The translations under genes and the position numbers were made by a program. DNA of 64,000 bases from Samsonia erythrinae (GTDB lineage: Bacteria; Pseudomonadota; Gammaproteobacteria; Enterobacterales; Enterobacteriaceae), in contig NZ_SMBY01000002.1 in the NCBI RefSeq assembly GCF_004342665.1, positions 62,001 through 126,000 of the forward strand, read 5' to 3'. The first letter of the stretch is position 1; each line of letters opens with the position of its first letter. Of this stretch, positions 1 to 9,318 are shown piece by piece. The notes under the pieces are model-generated. The model made no database searches and was not told the DNA's origin. It was given only the letters and a program-made list of their open reading frames with translations.

Positions 1-1961
1 CTGGCAGTTTCGACAATGATGTTGGCATCACAGCGCAGGCTTTTTTCGACCAGACGGCGCTGAACGGCGCCCACGGCCATGGGCGCAGGGACGGGCAAGC
101 GAGATTCACTAATGCCGCGGTCAGAGAGCACCAGCAGCACGGCGCCGTCTCGGACTTTGCTTTCCGCTTCGTCGCACAGTTTTTCGATCGTCTGTTGCAG
201 CGACTGCTTAGACGGATCAAACGTCAGATCCAACGTGTCGGCGCGATAGTGCAGCTCATCCTGAGACGTCAGTTGGGTGAAGTCGGAGTAAAGCAGAATC
301 GGCGATTTAAAGCTCAGACGGTGCGCCTGGCCTTCCGCTTCACAGAAGACGTTCATTTCACGACCAATGCTGGTCGCCAGCGACATCACATGGGCTTCAC
401 GCAGCGGATCGATCGGCGGGTTGGTCACCTGCGCGAACTGCTGACGGAAGTAGTCATAAATAATACGCGGACGGCTCGACAGCACGGCGAATGGCGTGTC
501 GTCGCCCATCGATCCCGTGGCTTCCTGGCCGTTTTCGCCCAGTACGCGGAGGACCTGATCCAACTCTTCGCTGCTGTAGCCGAACTGCTTCTGGTAAGTC
601 TCCAGCAGATCGTCAGCAAATTCACGACTGCCGACGCGATCGTCCGGCAGCTCTTCAAACGGCACCAGACGCTTAACGTTTTTCTCCATCCACTCTTTAT
701 ACGGATGGCGGCTTTTCAGATCGTTATCGGTTTCCGCCGAGTGCAGAATACGACCGCTGCGGGTGTCGATCACCATCAGCTCGCCGGGGCCCACGCGGCC
801 TTTTTCCACCACTTCATCGGGCTGGTAATCCCAGATGCCGACTTCAGACGCGCAGGTGATCAGTTTGTCTTTGGTGATGACATAGCGTGCCGGACGCAGG
901 CCGTTACGATCCAGGTTACAGGCGGCATAGCGCCCGTCGGACATGACGATGCCGGCCGGGCCGTCCCAGGGTTCCATGTGCATGGAGTTAAAGTCGAAGA
1001 AGGCGCGCAGTTCAGGATCCATATCCGGGTTGTTCTGCCACGCTGGCGGAACCAGCAGACGCATGGCGCGAACAATATCCATCCCGCCGCTGAGGAACAG
1101 TTCCAGCATATTATCCAGCGAACTGGAGTCGGAGCCGGTTTCGTTGACGAACGGCGCGGCATCCTGCAAATCCGGGATGAGCGGCGTTTTGAATTTATAG
1201 GCGCGCGCCCGTGCCCATTGGCGGTTACCGGCGATGGTGTTGATCTCGCCGTTGTGCGCCAGATAGCGAAACGGCTGCGCCAGCGGCCAGCGTGGCACCG
1301 TGTTGGTTGAGAAGCGCTGATGGAACAGGCAGATCGAAGATTCCAGACGCAGATCGGCCAGATCGAGGTAGAAGCGCGGCAGATCCGCCGGCATGCACAA
1401 ACCTTTGTAGATCGTGACCAGATTGGAGAAGCTGCAAACGTAGAATTCTTTGTCTTCGATACGTTTTTCGATACGGCGACGCGCCATAAACAGGCGGCGT
1501 TCCATATCACGTTGACGCCAGCCGGCCGGGGCGTTAACGAAAATTTGCTCAATGCGCGGCATGGACGACAGGGCAATTTCACCGAGTACATCCGGATTGG
1601 TCGGCACTTCACGCCAGCCCAGTACGGACAGCGTCTCGTTCTGCAACTCTTCTTCGACAATCCGACGCGTGGCGCGCGCCAGATCTTCGTCCTGATTGAG
1701 AAACATCATGCCGACGGCGTAGTTTTTGGCTAAACGCCAGCCGCGCTCTTCCGCCACCAGACGAAAGAAACGATCGGGCTTCTGAAGTAATAAACCGCAA
1801 CCGTCGCCAGTCTTGCCGTCAGCAAGGATTGCGCCACGGTGCTGCATACGTGCGAGCGCGTGAATTGCGGTACGCACGACTTTGTGGCTCGGTTCGCCTT
1901 CTATATGGGCGATTAACCCGAAACCACAGTTATCTCTCTCTTGGGATGCATCGTACAACAT
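1..1961 (-). CDS. gltB: Glutamate synthase (NADPH) large subunit, 5' part only
   Basis: This is the large subunit of glutamate synthase, which moves the amide nitrogen of glutamine onto 2-oxoglutarate in cytosolic ammonia assimilation. The window holds about 653 codons and the gene runs off the left edge. The product starts MLYDASQERDNCGFG, so Cys12 would be the N-terminal nucleophile of the glutaminase domain after an 11-residue propeptide is removed, as is known for the family. The ATG has a strong GGGGAGG about 10 nt upstream. The frame stays open upstream and resembles the longer N-terminus annotated in E. coli (a shared QSLG stretch), but the ribosome site lies inside that extension, so the short start is preferred. 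Identity is certain; the C-terminal two thirds are not visible. Confidence 0.97.
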   Translation of the reverse strand, partial: MLYDASQERDNCGFGLIAHIEGEPSHKVVRTAIHALARMQHRGAILADGKTGDGCGLLLQKPDRFFRLVAEERGWRLAKNYAVGMMFLNQDEDLARATRRIVEEELQNETLSVLGWREVPTNPDVLGEIALSSMPRIEQIFVNAPAGWRQRDMERRLFMARRRIEKRIEDKEFYVCSFSNLVTIYKGLCMPADLPRFYLDLADLRLESSICLFHQRFSTNTVPRWPLAQPFRYLAHNGEINTIAGNRQWARARAYKFKTPLIPDLQDAAPFVNETGSDSSSLDNMLELFLSGGMDIVRAMRLLVPPAWQNNPDMDPELRAFFDFNSMHMEPWDGPAGIVMSDGRYAACNLDRNGLRPARYVITKDKLITCASEVGIWDYQPDEVVEKGRVGPGELMVIDTRSGRILHSAETDNDLKSRHPYKEWMEKNVKRLVPFEELPDDRVGSREFADDLLETYQKQFGYSSEELDQVLRVLGENGQEATGSMGDDTPFAVLSSRPRIIYDYFRQQFAQVTNPPIDPLREAHVMSLATSIGREMNVFCEAEGQAHRLSFKSPILLYSDFTQLTSQDELHYRADTLDLTFDPSKQSLQQTIEKLCDEAESKVRDGAVLLVLSDRGISESRLPVPAPMAVGAVQRRLVEKSLRCDANIIVETA

Positions 1962-2616
1962 ATTCGTGAACCTCCCCAGGCTCTGTGTGACTCTCACAAC
2001 CCACTGCGAGAAAGCACCGTGGCGTTGAGCGACATTCGTGCGACGCTCTCTTCTTCGGCCTCTCGTGGCGGTCTCACAAGTGGTAAATGACTTGTTTTTA
2101 GAGGGAGTCTTCATTTACTGCATAAATATGACGAGGTGTGACCCCGTCAGGAAAGCTTCCAGCGGATTTCCAAATTAACGAGAAAGCCTGTTCAGGTCAA
2201 ATACCAGTGCAAATTGTGCTGATTAGCGATAATTTTTAATTATTCCTATGAAAGATAATGATTTTATTTAAAAAAATGTCCTGAGAGACGCGCGTGGGGT
2301 TTAATTGAAGTGTGAGCTGTATCACTATACAAAAGCATGAGAAACCCTTATCCATGCTGCTTCCCCCCCTTCATGGCAGGATATTCTTCTGGATATGGCT
2401 ACTTTTAGATTTTATGAAACTCTTTTTAAGTATTCCTTCATCTTTTCATCGGATGAGTGCATGAGATAAGAAAAATTAATTGGCGTGAATGTGATTTCAT
2501 TTTCATTAAAATTGAATAAAAATGCATTTATTGCGGGTGTGCGTGATTGATCGCGGTCATCGCGGAGGGGGCGAGAGAAAGGTAGTCTGCTGTTCCTTAA
2601 GGGAGCAAGTTAGAAT
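1962..2616. other. Long gltB/yhcC divergent intergenic region
   Basis: These 655 bp separate the divergent genes gltB and yhcC and contain no convincing gene. The part nearest gltB is of mixed composition and could hold a long gltB leader. The stretches at about 2215-2300 and 2400-2530 are AT-rich, as expected for binding of Lrp or IHF, which control gltB in E. coli. A good CRP-type palindrome lies at 2311-2326. No individual promoter was assigned. Confidence 0.6.
2311..2326. promoter_or_regulatory. Candidate CRP binding site upstream of gltB and yhcC
   Basis: The sequence reads TGTGA-GCTGTA-TCACT and matches the CRP consensus TGTGA-N6-TCACA at 9 of 10 core positions. It sits about 350 bp from the gltB start and 290 bp from yhcC, so its target is not clear. 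CRP is an established regulator of nitrogen assimilation genes in E. coli; action at this site is inference. Confidence 0.5.
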
Positions 2617-3558
2617 ATGCAATTGCAAAAATTAATCAATATGTTTGGCGGGGATCTTCAACGTCGCTATGGCGAGAAGATCCATAAACTGACGCTGCAC
2701 GGCGGGTTTAACTGCCCAAACCGTGACGGCACGCTGGGGCGCGGCGGTTGTACGTTCTGTAATGTGGCTTCGTTTGCCGATGAGCAGATGCAGCAACGCA
2801 GCATCGCGCAGCAGTTGGCGGCGCAGGCGGGCAAGGTGAACCGGGCAAAACGCTATCTGGCGTATTTTCAGGCGTATACCAGCACCTATGCCGAAGTTCA
2901 GGTGCTGGAAAGCCTGTATCAGGAAGCGTTGAAGCAGGCTGAAATGGTCGGGCTATGCGTCGGTACTCGCCCCGACTGCGTGCCGGATGCGGTGCTGGAT
3001 TTATTGTCGCGTTACCATGATCAGGGCTACGAGGTGTGGCTGGAACTGGGTCTGCAAAGCGCCAGTGATAAAACGCTGCATCGGATTAATCGCGGACATG
3101 ACTTCGCGTGCTATCAGGAAACCGCCCGCCGCGCCCGTAAACGCGGCCTGAAGGTATGCAGCCATCTGATTGTCGGGCTACCGGGCGAAGATGCGCAGTG
3201 CTGTTTATCGACGCTGGAACGGGTGGTTGAGACCGGCGTGGACGGCGTTAAGCTTCACCCGCTGCATATTGTGGAAGGCAGTACGATGGCGAAGGCCTGG
3301 CGAGCCGGCAGGCTGCCTGAGCTGGCGCTAACGCGCTACGTGGAGACGGCAGGAGAGATGATTCGTCATACGCCGCCGGAGGTGATCTACCATCGTGTTT
3401 CCGCCAGCGCGCGTCGTCCGACTCTGCTGGCGCCGCTCTGGTGTGAAAACCGCTGGACGGGCATGGTGGAACTGGACCGCTACCTGCGAACGCAAGGGGT
3501 GCAAGGCTCCGCGCTGGGGAGTCCCTATTGCTACCATGACGATGAATCGCGCCGATAA
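2617..3558 (+). CDS. yhcC: YhcC-family radical SAM protein (TIGR01212 type)
   Basis: This is a 313-residue cytosolic radical SAM protein of the YhcC/YtqA family, close to the E. coli length. The cluster-binding cysteines appear to be Cys33, Cys45 and Cys48 (Cys-X11-Cys-X2-Cys), the wider spacing used by this family instead of Cys-X3-Cys-X2-Cys. A glycine-rich stretch (VGLPGE) near residue 188 fits the SAM-binding half of the barrel. The start has GGGAG upstream. The position between gltB and arcB is the same as in E. coli. Its substrate cannot be told from the sequence. Confidence 0.9.
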   Translation: MQLQKLINMFGGDLQRRYGEKIHKLTLHGGFNCPNRDGTLGRGGCTFCNVASFADEQMQQRSIAQQLAAQAGKVNRAKRYLAYFQAYTSTYAEVQVLESLYQEALKQAEMVGLCVGTRPDCVPDAVLDLLSRYHDQGYEVWLELGLQSASDKTLHRINRGHDFACYQETARRARKRGLKVCSHLIVGLPGEDAQCCLSTLERVVETGVDGVKLHPLHIVEGSTMAKAWRAGRLPELALTRYVETAGEMIRHTPPEVIYHRVSASARRPTLLAPLWCENRWTGMVELDRYLRTQGVQGSALGSPYCYHDDESRR

Positions 3559-3651
3559 CGGCATTCGCTACGTCGTAAATCTGCGTGCTGGCGCCGCACA
3601 CGTCACCATTTTACGTTATGATGCGCGAGTTGGTGACTAAGGGAAATCGCT

Positions 3652-5997
3652 ATGAAGCAAATTCGCCTGTTGGCTCAGTATTATGTTGATTTGATGGTAA
3701 AACTTGGGCTTGTCCGTTTCTCGCTGCTGCTGGCCTCAATATTGGTACTGCTGGCGCTGGTGGTGCAGATGGCGGTGACCCTGTTGCTCAGTGGAGAGGT
3801 CGAAAATATCGACATTGTGCGCTCCATTTTCTTCGGCCTGCTGATCACCCCCTGGGCCGTGTATTTTCTCTCCGTGGTGGTGGAACAGCTCGAAGAATCG
3901 CGCCAGCGGTTGTCGAAGCTGGTGGCAAAACTCGAAGAGATGCGCCACCGGGATCTGGAGCTGAACGTGCAGCTTCAGGAGAATATCGCGCAGCTCAATC
4001 AGGAGATTGCTGACCGTATCAAGGCGGAAGAGGCGCGCGTGCTGGTGATGAGCCGGCTTAAAGAAGAGATGTCGCATCGCGAGCAGGCGCAGATTGAGCT
4101 GGAACAGCAGTCAGCCCTGCTGCGCTCGTTTTTGGATGCCTCACCGGATTTGGTTTACTACCGCAACGAAGACAAAGAGTTCTCTGGCTGTAACCGTGCG
4201 ATGGAGCTGCTGGTCGGCAAAAGCCAGAAACAGCTTATAGGCCTGACGCCGCAGGACGTTTACTCGCCCGATATTGCTGAGAAAGTGATGGAGACGGACG
4301 AAAAGGTGTTCCGCCATAACGTTTCCCTGACTTATGAACAATGGCTGGTTTATCCCGATGGGCGTAAAGCCTGTTTTGAACTGCGCAAGGTGCCGTTTTA
4401 TGACCGGATGGGCAAACGCCACGGGCTGATGGGATTTGGACGCGATATAACGGAGCGTAAGCGTTACCAGGACGCGTTAGAGAACGCCAGCAGGGAGAAG
4501 ACCACATTTATCTCAACCATCAGCCATGAGCTTCGTACGCCGCTTAATGGCATTGTCGGTCTGAGCCGCATTCTGTTGGACACGCAGCTCGACCCGGAGC
4601 AGCAAAAATACCTGAAAACCATCCACGTCAGCGCGATTACGCTGGGGAATATTTTTAATGACGTGATTGAGATGGACAAACAGGAGCGCCGCAAGGTGCA
4701 ACTGGATAATCAGCCGATTGATTTTACCGGTTTTCTGGTGGATCTGGAGAATCTCGGCGGGCTGTTGGCAGAGCCGAAAGGCCTGAAACTGGTGGTGGAG
4801 CAGCATCAGCCTCTGCCACAGAAGGTGATTACCGACGGCACGCGCCTGCGGCAGATCCTGTGGAACCTGCTCAGTAACGCCGTGAAATTCACGCCGAAGG
4901 GGGAAATTGTCGTGCGCGTCTGGCATGACAAGGGCGATCGGTTGCGTTTTGAGGTCGAAGATTCCGGTATGGGGATCCCGGCGGATGAACTGGAAAAAAT
5001 CTTCGCCATGTATTATCAGGTCAAAGACCAGAACGGCGGTAAACCGGCGACGGGAACAGGGATCGGTCTGGCGGTGTCAAAACGTCTGGCGCAGAACATG
5101 GGCGGGGATATTCAGGTCGTCAGCACACAGGGTAAAGGCTCTTGTTTCACCTTAACGGTCATCGCGCCGGGCGTTGATGAAGCGGGAAGCGGACAGGACG
5201 AAGAGCTGCCGTTACCGGCGCTGCACGTTCTGCTGGTGGAAGATATTGAACTGAACGTGGTTGTCGCGCGTTCCGTGCTGGAAAAACTGGGAAATAGCGT
5301 CGACGTTGCAATGACCGGACAGGCGGCGCTGGACATGTTCGACCCCGATGAATTCGATCTGGTATTGCTGGATATTCAACTGCCGGATATGACCGGTCTG
5401 GACGTCGCCCGCCAGTTACGCGCGCGTTACGGCAACCGCAGCCTGCCGCCGCTGGTGGCGCTGACGGCGAACGTGCTGAAAGATAAACGTGAGTATCTGG
5501 ATGCGGGCATGGATGATGTGCTTAGTAAACCGCTATCGGTGCCAGCACTGACGGCTGTCATCAAGCAGTTCTGGGATCACCATGCGGTTCTGACGGAAGA
5601 CGCTACGCTTGAAAAAGACGGCGACAGGGCGGAGGCCAAAGAAGATCTGTTGGATATTCCGATGCTGGAGCAGTATCTGGAACTGGTCGGGCCGAAATTG
5701 ATTCATCAGAGTCTGGCGATGTTTGAACAAATGATGCCGGGCTATCTGGCAATTCTGGATTCCAACATGACGGCGCGCGACCAGAAAGGCATTACGGAAG
5801 AGGGGCACAAAATTAAAGGCGCGGCAGGTTCTGTCGGATTACGGCACCTGCAACAAATCGCCCAGCAGATCCAGACCTCGTCGCTACCGGCATGGTGGGA
5901 TAACGTGCAGGAGTGGATCGATGAGCTTAAGCATGACTGGCGTCACGATGTTCAGGTGCTGCGTGATTGGGTTACGGAAGCGGAAAAAAGATCCTGA
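3652..5997 (+). CDS. arcB: ArcB hybrid sensor histidine kinase (redox)
   Basis: This is the inner-membrane sensor of the ArcB/ArcA system, which reads quinone redox state and phosphorylates ArcA under low oxygen. The 781 residues show two membrane segments (about 23-47 and 58-77), a coiled coil, a PAS domain (about 150-275), the kinase core with His292 in FISTISHELRTPLNG, a receiver domain with Asp574, and a C-terminal HPt domain with His719. Cys180 and Cys241, the residues that form redox-active disulfides in E. coli ArcB, are both present at the same numbers. All relay residues are intact. E. coli ArcB has 778 residues. Confidence 0.98.
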   Translation: MKQIRLLAQYYVDLMVKLGLVRFSLLLASILVLLALVVQMAVTLLLSGEVENIDIVRSIFFGLLITPWAVYFLSVVVEQLEESRQRLSKLVAKLEEMRHRDLELNVQLQENIAQLNQEIADRIKAEEARVLVMSRLKEEMSHREQAQIELEQQSALLRSFLDASPDLVYYRNEDKEFSGCNRAMELLVGKSQKQLIGLTPQDVYSPDIAEKVMETDEKVFRHNVSLTYEQWLVYPDGRKACFELRKVPFYDRMGKRHGLMGFGRDITERKRYQDALENASREKTTFISTISHELRTPLNGIVGLSRILLDTQLDPEQQKYLKTIHVSAITLGNIFNDVIEMDKQERRKVQLDNQPIDFTGFLVDLENLGGLLAEPKGLKLVVEQHQPLPQKVITDGTRLRQILWNLLSNAVKFTPKGEIVVRVWHDKGDRLRFEVEDSGMGIPADELEKIFAMYYQVKDQNGGKPATGTGIGLAVSKRLAQNMGGDIQVVSTQGKGSCFTLTVIAPGVDEAGSGQDEELPLPALHVLLVEDIELNVVVARSVLEKLGNSVDVAMTGQAALDMFDPDEFDLVLLDIQLPDMTGLDVARQLRARYGNRSLPPLVALTANVLKDKREYLDAGMDDVLSKPLSVPALTAVIKQFWDHHAVLTEDATLEKDGDRAEAKEDLLDIPMLEQYLELVGPKLIHQSLAMFEQMMPGYLAILDSNMTARDQKGITEEGHKIKGAAGSVGLRHLQQIAQQIQTSSLPAWWDNVQEWIDELKHDWRHDVQVLRDWVTEAEKRS

Positions 5998-6102
5998 TAC
6001 GGGTCAGTGGTGTTCACAGGGACGTGGTTACGAAAGCGAATAGGAAAATTGAAATGAAGTGTGACTTGGGGAGACGGGGGCTTGGCAAGTTTTCAACCGG
6101 TA

Positions 6103-6225
6103 GAAAAAAAATGACCCCGACCGAAGTCGGGGTGCGCGAATTATGCGCCAACACCAGGGAAAACATGCACCTGCATTTAGATCTCAGGGTTTGTAAACGC
6201 GCAAGTGCGGATATTCGTGTCTTAA
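6103..6225 (-). ncRNA. arcZ: ArcZ Hfq-dependent small RNA
   Basis: On the minus strand, between arcB and elbB, the sequence carries the ArcZ hallmark TTTCCCTGGTGTTGGCGCA (complement of 6144-6162), followed by a GC-rich hairpin (6114-6133) and a run of eight T. The location, antisense to the arcB-elbB direction, is where E. coli arcZ lies. ArcZ is processed to a short 3' form whose conserved seed activates rpoS and represses other mRNAs; ArcA controls its transcription in E. coli. The 3' end is well supported. The 5' end near 6225 is estimated from the 121-nt E. coli RNA, and the 5' half differs from E. coli. Confidence 0.88.
6104..6133 (-). terminator. Intrinsic terminator of arcZ
   Basis: An 8-bp perfect stem (6114-6121 with 6126-6133) around a 4-nt loop is followed, on the minus strand only, by CA and a run of T. 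The lack of a T tract on the plus strand shows that it serves arcZ and not arcB. Confidence 0.9.
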
Positions 6226-6376
6226 CGACAACCTGTACTACAGTACACCTTCATCAAGCAACAAAATAGCAAATGTAGAAATCTTTGTTACAAGAATCAT
6301 TAAAATGTGTGATGTAGATTAGTGTTTGTCAATTAAAAAATCAATTAGTTGATGTAATGAAATGAGGGAAAAGATG

Positions 6377-7030
6377 ATGAAACGAGTCGGCATTGTCCTC
6401 AGTGGCTGTGGTGTTTATGACGGTTCCGAGATTCATGAAGCGGTGTTGACGCTGCTTGCGCTGGATCGTGCTGGCGCACAAGCCGTTTGCTTTGCGCCAG
6501 ATAAGCCGCAATTACATGTAGTTAACCACCTTACCGGCGACGTAACTGATGAAAATCGCAACGTTTTAGCAGAATCCGCGCGGATCGCCAGAGGAAAAAT
6601 TGAGCCGCTTTCCAACGCAAATGCCCAGGATTTGGATGCGTTAATTGTGCCCGGTGGTTTTGGCGCCGCGAAAAATTTAAGCGACTTCGCCACCCAGGGA
6701 ACCGCGTGTCAGATCGATGAAACCCTAAAATTGCTCACACAGGAAATTTATAAGCAAAATAAACCAATTGGTTTTATTTGCATCTCTCCTGCGCTGTTGC
6801 CGAAGATACTCGGTGAACCTGTTCGTATAACCATTGGTAATGATATCGATACTGCGGAAGCGGTTGATGAGATGGGGGGCATCCACGTCGTGTGTCCGGT
6901 CGATGATATCGTAATGGATGCAGAACATAAGATTGTGACAACGCCTGCTTACATGTTGGCTAACTCCATCAGCGAAGCGGCAAAAGGTATTGATAAACTC
7001 GTTGCCCGCGTACTGGATCTCATCGAATGA
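6377..7030 (+). CDS. elbB: ElbB, DJ-1/PfpI-like glyoxalase-type protein
   Basis: This is the 217-residue ElbB (YhbL), a class I glutamine amidotransferase-like protein of the DJ-1/PfpI superfamily; E. coli ElbB is also 217 residues and has been reported to have glyoxalase activity. The N-terminus [16 protein letters not shown] and the nucleophile-elbow cysteine in GFICISPAL are visible. Three ATG codons are possible (6362, 6374, 6377). The start at 6377 is preferred because GAGGG lies 8 nt upstream and the product then begins like E. coli ElbB. Its end overlaps mtgA by 4 bp (ATGA), so the two are likely co-translated. Confidence 0.93.
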   Translation: MKRVGIVLSGCGVYDGSEIHEAVLTLLALDRAGAQAVCFAPDKPQLHVVNHLTGDVTDENRNVLAESARIARGKIEPLSNANAQDLDALIVPGGFGAAKNLSDFATQGTACQIDETLKLLTQEIYKQNKPIGFICISPALLPKILGEPVRITIGNDIDTAEAVDEMGGIHVVCPVDDIVMDAEHKIVTTPAYMLANSISEAAKGIDKLVARVLDLIE

Positions 7031-7761
7031 GGAGGAGCCGACGGCGCGGTGGCCTGCTGAAAAGGGTTACGCGCCTGATGGTGCGCGGGGCGTTAGTTGT
7101 GGTTGGCGTATGGCTGGCTGGCATCCTGCTCTTTTCCTTTCTGCCTGTCCCCTTTTCTGCTGTGATGGCAGACAGGCAGATTAGCGCCTGGCTGAAAGGC
7201 GAATTTTCTTATGTCGCCCATTCTGACTGGGTTGCAATGAATGAGATCGCGCCGGAAATGGTACTGGCGGTGATTGCGGCGGAAGACCAAAAATTTCCGC
7301 AGCATTGGGGGTTTGATCTCGATGCGATCGGGAAGGCGTTAGAGCACAACGAACGCAATACGCAGCGAATACGCGGCGCGTCAACGCTGTCGCAGCAGAT
7401 GGTAAAAAACCTGTTTCTGTGGGATGGGCGTAGCTGGGTGCGGAAAGGGCTTGAAGCAGGGATTACGACCGGGGTTGAACTGATCTGGTCGAAGCGGCGG
7501 ATCCTGACCGTGTACCTGAATATCGCCGAATTTGGTCCCGGCATTTTCGGCGTAGAAGCCGCGGCGAGGCACTACTTCAATAAATCCGCCAGCAGGCTGA
7601 CGGCTAGCGAGTCTGCTTTACTGGCCGCGGTGTTGCCGAATCCGATTCGGTTTCGTGTCAATGCGCCCTCCGGTTATGTTATTCAGCGTCAGCAATGGAT
7701 CCTGCGCCAAATGCGGCAGATAGGCGGTGAAGCATTTTTACGCGCCAATCATCTGCGCTGA
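7027..7761 (+). CDS. mtgA: Monofunctional biosynthetic peptidoglycan transglycosylase
   Basis: MtgA polymerises lipid II into glycan strands at the division site. The 244 residues start with a basic stretch and one membrane anchor (about 20-40), followed by a GT51 domain in the periplasm. GT51 motifs are present in order: AAEDQKF with catalytic Glu86, [15 protein letters not shown] and [15 protein letters not shown]. There is no transpeptidase domain, as expected for this family. The gene overlaps elbB by 4 bp and faces dolP across a shared terminator. Confidence 0.96.
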   Translation: MRRSRRRGGLLKRVTRLMVRGALVVVGVWLAGILLFSFLPVPFSAVMADRQISAWLKGEFSYVAHSDWVAMNEIAPEMVLAVIAAEDQKFPQHWGFDLDAIGKALEHNERNTQRIRGASTLSQQMVKNLFLWDGRSWVRKGLEAGITTGVELIWSKRRILTVYLNIAEFGPGIFGVEAAARHYFNKSASRLTASESALLAAVLPNPIRFRVNAPSGYVIQRQQWILRQMRQIGGEAFLRANHLR

Positions 7762-8053
7762 GGCTTCTTGTTGATGGACGATATCGCGAATCTTCACCTT
7801 AATGGTCGTGTCGGCGAGAGCGGGGGACATCTGCGGTTACGTTATTGGTCAGGCGTGCTGATGGTGTATGTCCTCCGGTATTCGCGCCGATGTGGGATCT
7901 CAGGCCGTTTTCCCCGACAATCCTTTTCTTTCCGCCGTACCGGGTATCTGAAGAACCGAGCCGGATCGGCGTTGAAACCCGCCGCGCACTCTGGTTGCTT
8001 GATCCGGTTGTGTCAGGGTTCGATCGGGCAAAGAGGGCACGGTGAACGGAGAT
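7762..8053. other. Intergenic stretch between mtgA and dolP
   Basis: About 290 bp after mtgA hold no gene that can be supported. Overlapping open frames of 95-96 codons exist on both strands, but they have no family resemblance or good ribosome site, and the minus-strand one runs through the terminator. The stretch may be an untranslated tail or a decayed sequence. Confidence 0.5.
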
Positions 8054-8085
8054 AACAACCGCTGATGAAGGCATCAGCGGTTGTT
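8054..8085. terminator. Bidirectional terminator between mtgA and dolP
   Basis: A near-perfect 14-bp stem (8054-8067 with 8072-8085) around a 4-nt loop lies between convergent genes. The A and T at the stem base give short T-rich tails in both directions, so it can serve mtgA and dolP alike. Confidence 0.8.
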
Positions 8086-8102
8086 GCATACGGCAGGGGG
8101 CG

Positions 8103-8675
8103 TTATTGCAGGTAGGTAAAGGCCGTCGTCACGTGCTTCACGCCGTTCACCTTACTGGCGATTTCCGCCGCGGAGGCCCCTTCACGTTGCGTGACCAGCC
8201 CTAACAGGAAGACCTCACCGTTTTCCGTCGTGACTTTGACATTAGAGGATTTCACGGTGTCACTTGCCAGAATCTGTGATCGAACCTTGGTGGTGATCCA
8301 GGTATCCATGGAGGCGGTTCCGAGTGAAACCGGGGTGCCCTGACGTATTTCGTTGTAGACGGCTTCCGCCCCTTCCACGCCGAGGGCGATTTGTTTCGCA
8401 CGGTTCGCCATCTCGGTGTTTGGCGCCTGACCGGTTAACAGAACTTTCCCCTGATAAGCCGTTGTGACGATGCGGGCTTCTTTTTTCAACTGTTCGTCTT
8501 TGCTAATTGCATTTGTCACGCGGACTTCCAGTGTGCCATCGTCGACCTGCGTACCTACGGTACGTGGGTCAGTGGCCGCTTTGGTCGCTACGGCGCTGCC
8601 AACAGCGACAACCCCGACACAGCCTTGTAACAGCAGGGCGATAGACAGCACGGCAAGTGCAGAACTTATCCTCAT
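8103..8675 (-). CDS. dolP: DolP (YraP) outer-membrane BON-domain lipoprotein
   Basis: DolP is an outer-membrane lipoprotein that supports envelope integrity and the BAM complex and localises to the division site. The 190 residues have a lipoprotein signal ending LLLQGC with Cys19 as the lipidated residue, then two BON domains (about 45-110 and 125-190), with stretches such as ATDPRTVGTQVDDGTLEVRV nearly identical to E. coli. The ATG at 8675 is chosen over a TTG five codons upstream because AGGAG sits 6 nt before it and the signal peptide then has a normal length. It directly follows diaA, as in E. coli. Confidence 0.95.
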   Translation of the reverse strand: MRISSALAVLSIALLLQGCVGVVAVGSAVATKAATDPRTVGTQVDDGTLEVRVTNAISKDEQLKKEARIVTTAYQGKVLLTGQAPNTEMANRAKQIALGVEGAEAVYNEIRQGTPVSLGTASMDTWITTKVRSQILASDTVKSSNVKVTTENGEVFLLGLVTQREGASAAEIASKVNGVKHVTTAFTYLQ

Positions 8676-8686
8676 GTAGTGCTCCT

Positions 8687-9277
8687 TCAATCGTTCTGGT
8701 GTGGAAAAAGTGTGTTATCAATCAAATCACACAGGCAGTTTACTGTCAGCATGTGTACTTCCTGAATACGTGCGCTGCGGTGTGAAGGGATGCGAATCTC
8801 GACATCCTGAGGCCCAAGCAGCCCGGCCAGCTCTCCGCCATCGTACCCCGTCAGGGCAACAATCGTCATGTCGCGGGTGACGGCAGATTCTACGGCTTTA
8901 ACGATATCGCGGCTGTTACCTCGGGTTGAAATGACCAGCAGCACATCGCCAGCCTGACCGAGCGCTCTGACTTGTTTTGCATACACCTCTTCGTGCAAAC
9001 GGTCATTGGCTATCGCAGTTAAGACTACATTATCCGCATTAAGTGCGATAGCCGGTAAGCTGGGGCGTTCCGTTTCAAAGCGGTTGATCATACTGGCGGC
9101 GAAATGCTGTGCATTGGCGGCGGATGTTCCGTTGCCGCAGCACAAGATTTTGTTGCCGTTCAGTAAAGATTGCACGATTGCCATCGCGCCGCGCGAAATG
9201 GCGTCCGGCAGCGCCTCTGCCGCCGCTATCTGTGTTTGAATACTCTCAGTAAAACAAACTTTAATTCTATCCAGCAC
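8687..9277 (-). CDS. diaA: DiaA, DnaA initiator-associating SIS-domain protein
   Basis: DiaA is a tetrameric cytosolic protein that binds DnaA and promotes its assembly on oriC for timely initiation. The 196 residues equal the E. coli length and consist of one SIS (sugar isomerase) domain related to GmhA, with motifs [15 protein letters not shown] (about 46-60) and STRGNSRDI (about 117-125). The gene sits between yraN and dolP in the conserved cluster and ends 11 bp before the dolP start. Confidence 0.95.
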   Translation of the reverse strand: MLDRIKVCFTESIQTQIAAAEALPDAISRGAMAIVQSLLNGNKILCCGNGTSAANAQHFAASMINRFETERPSLPAIALNADNVVLTAIANDRLHEEVYAKQVRALGQAGDVLLVISTRGNSRDIVKAVESAVTRDMTIVALTGYDGGELAGLLGPQDVEIRIPSHRSARIQEVHMLTVNCLCDLIDNTLFPHQND

Positions 9278-9318
9278 GTTGAATTAACCTACGTAAATTG
9301 AAATCCATCAGGAATACG

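Noticed and set aside
195-1310. Plus-strand open frame of 371 codons
   Set aside because: It is the antisense shadow of gltB; codon bias of the real gene keeps this frame open and the product has no recognisable domain.
5967-6269. Plus-strand open frame of 100 codons after arcB
   Set aside because: It overlaps arcZ on the other strand and has no ribosome site or conservation.
6329-6347. TCAATTA direct repeats as an ArcA site upstream of elbB and arcZ
   Set aside because: The repeats are 12 bp apart and differ from the ArcA consensus, so the match is too weak.
7768-8089. Overlapping 95- and 96-codon frames on both strands between mtgA and dolP
   Set aside because: No family resemblance, no good ribosome sites, and the minus-strand frame crosses a strong terminator.
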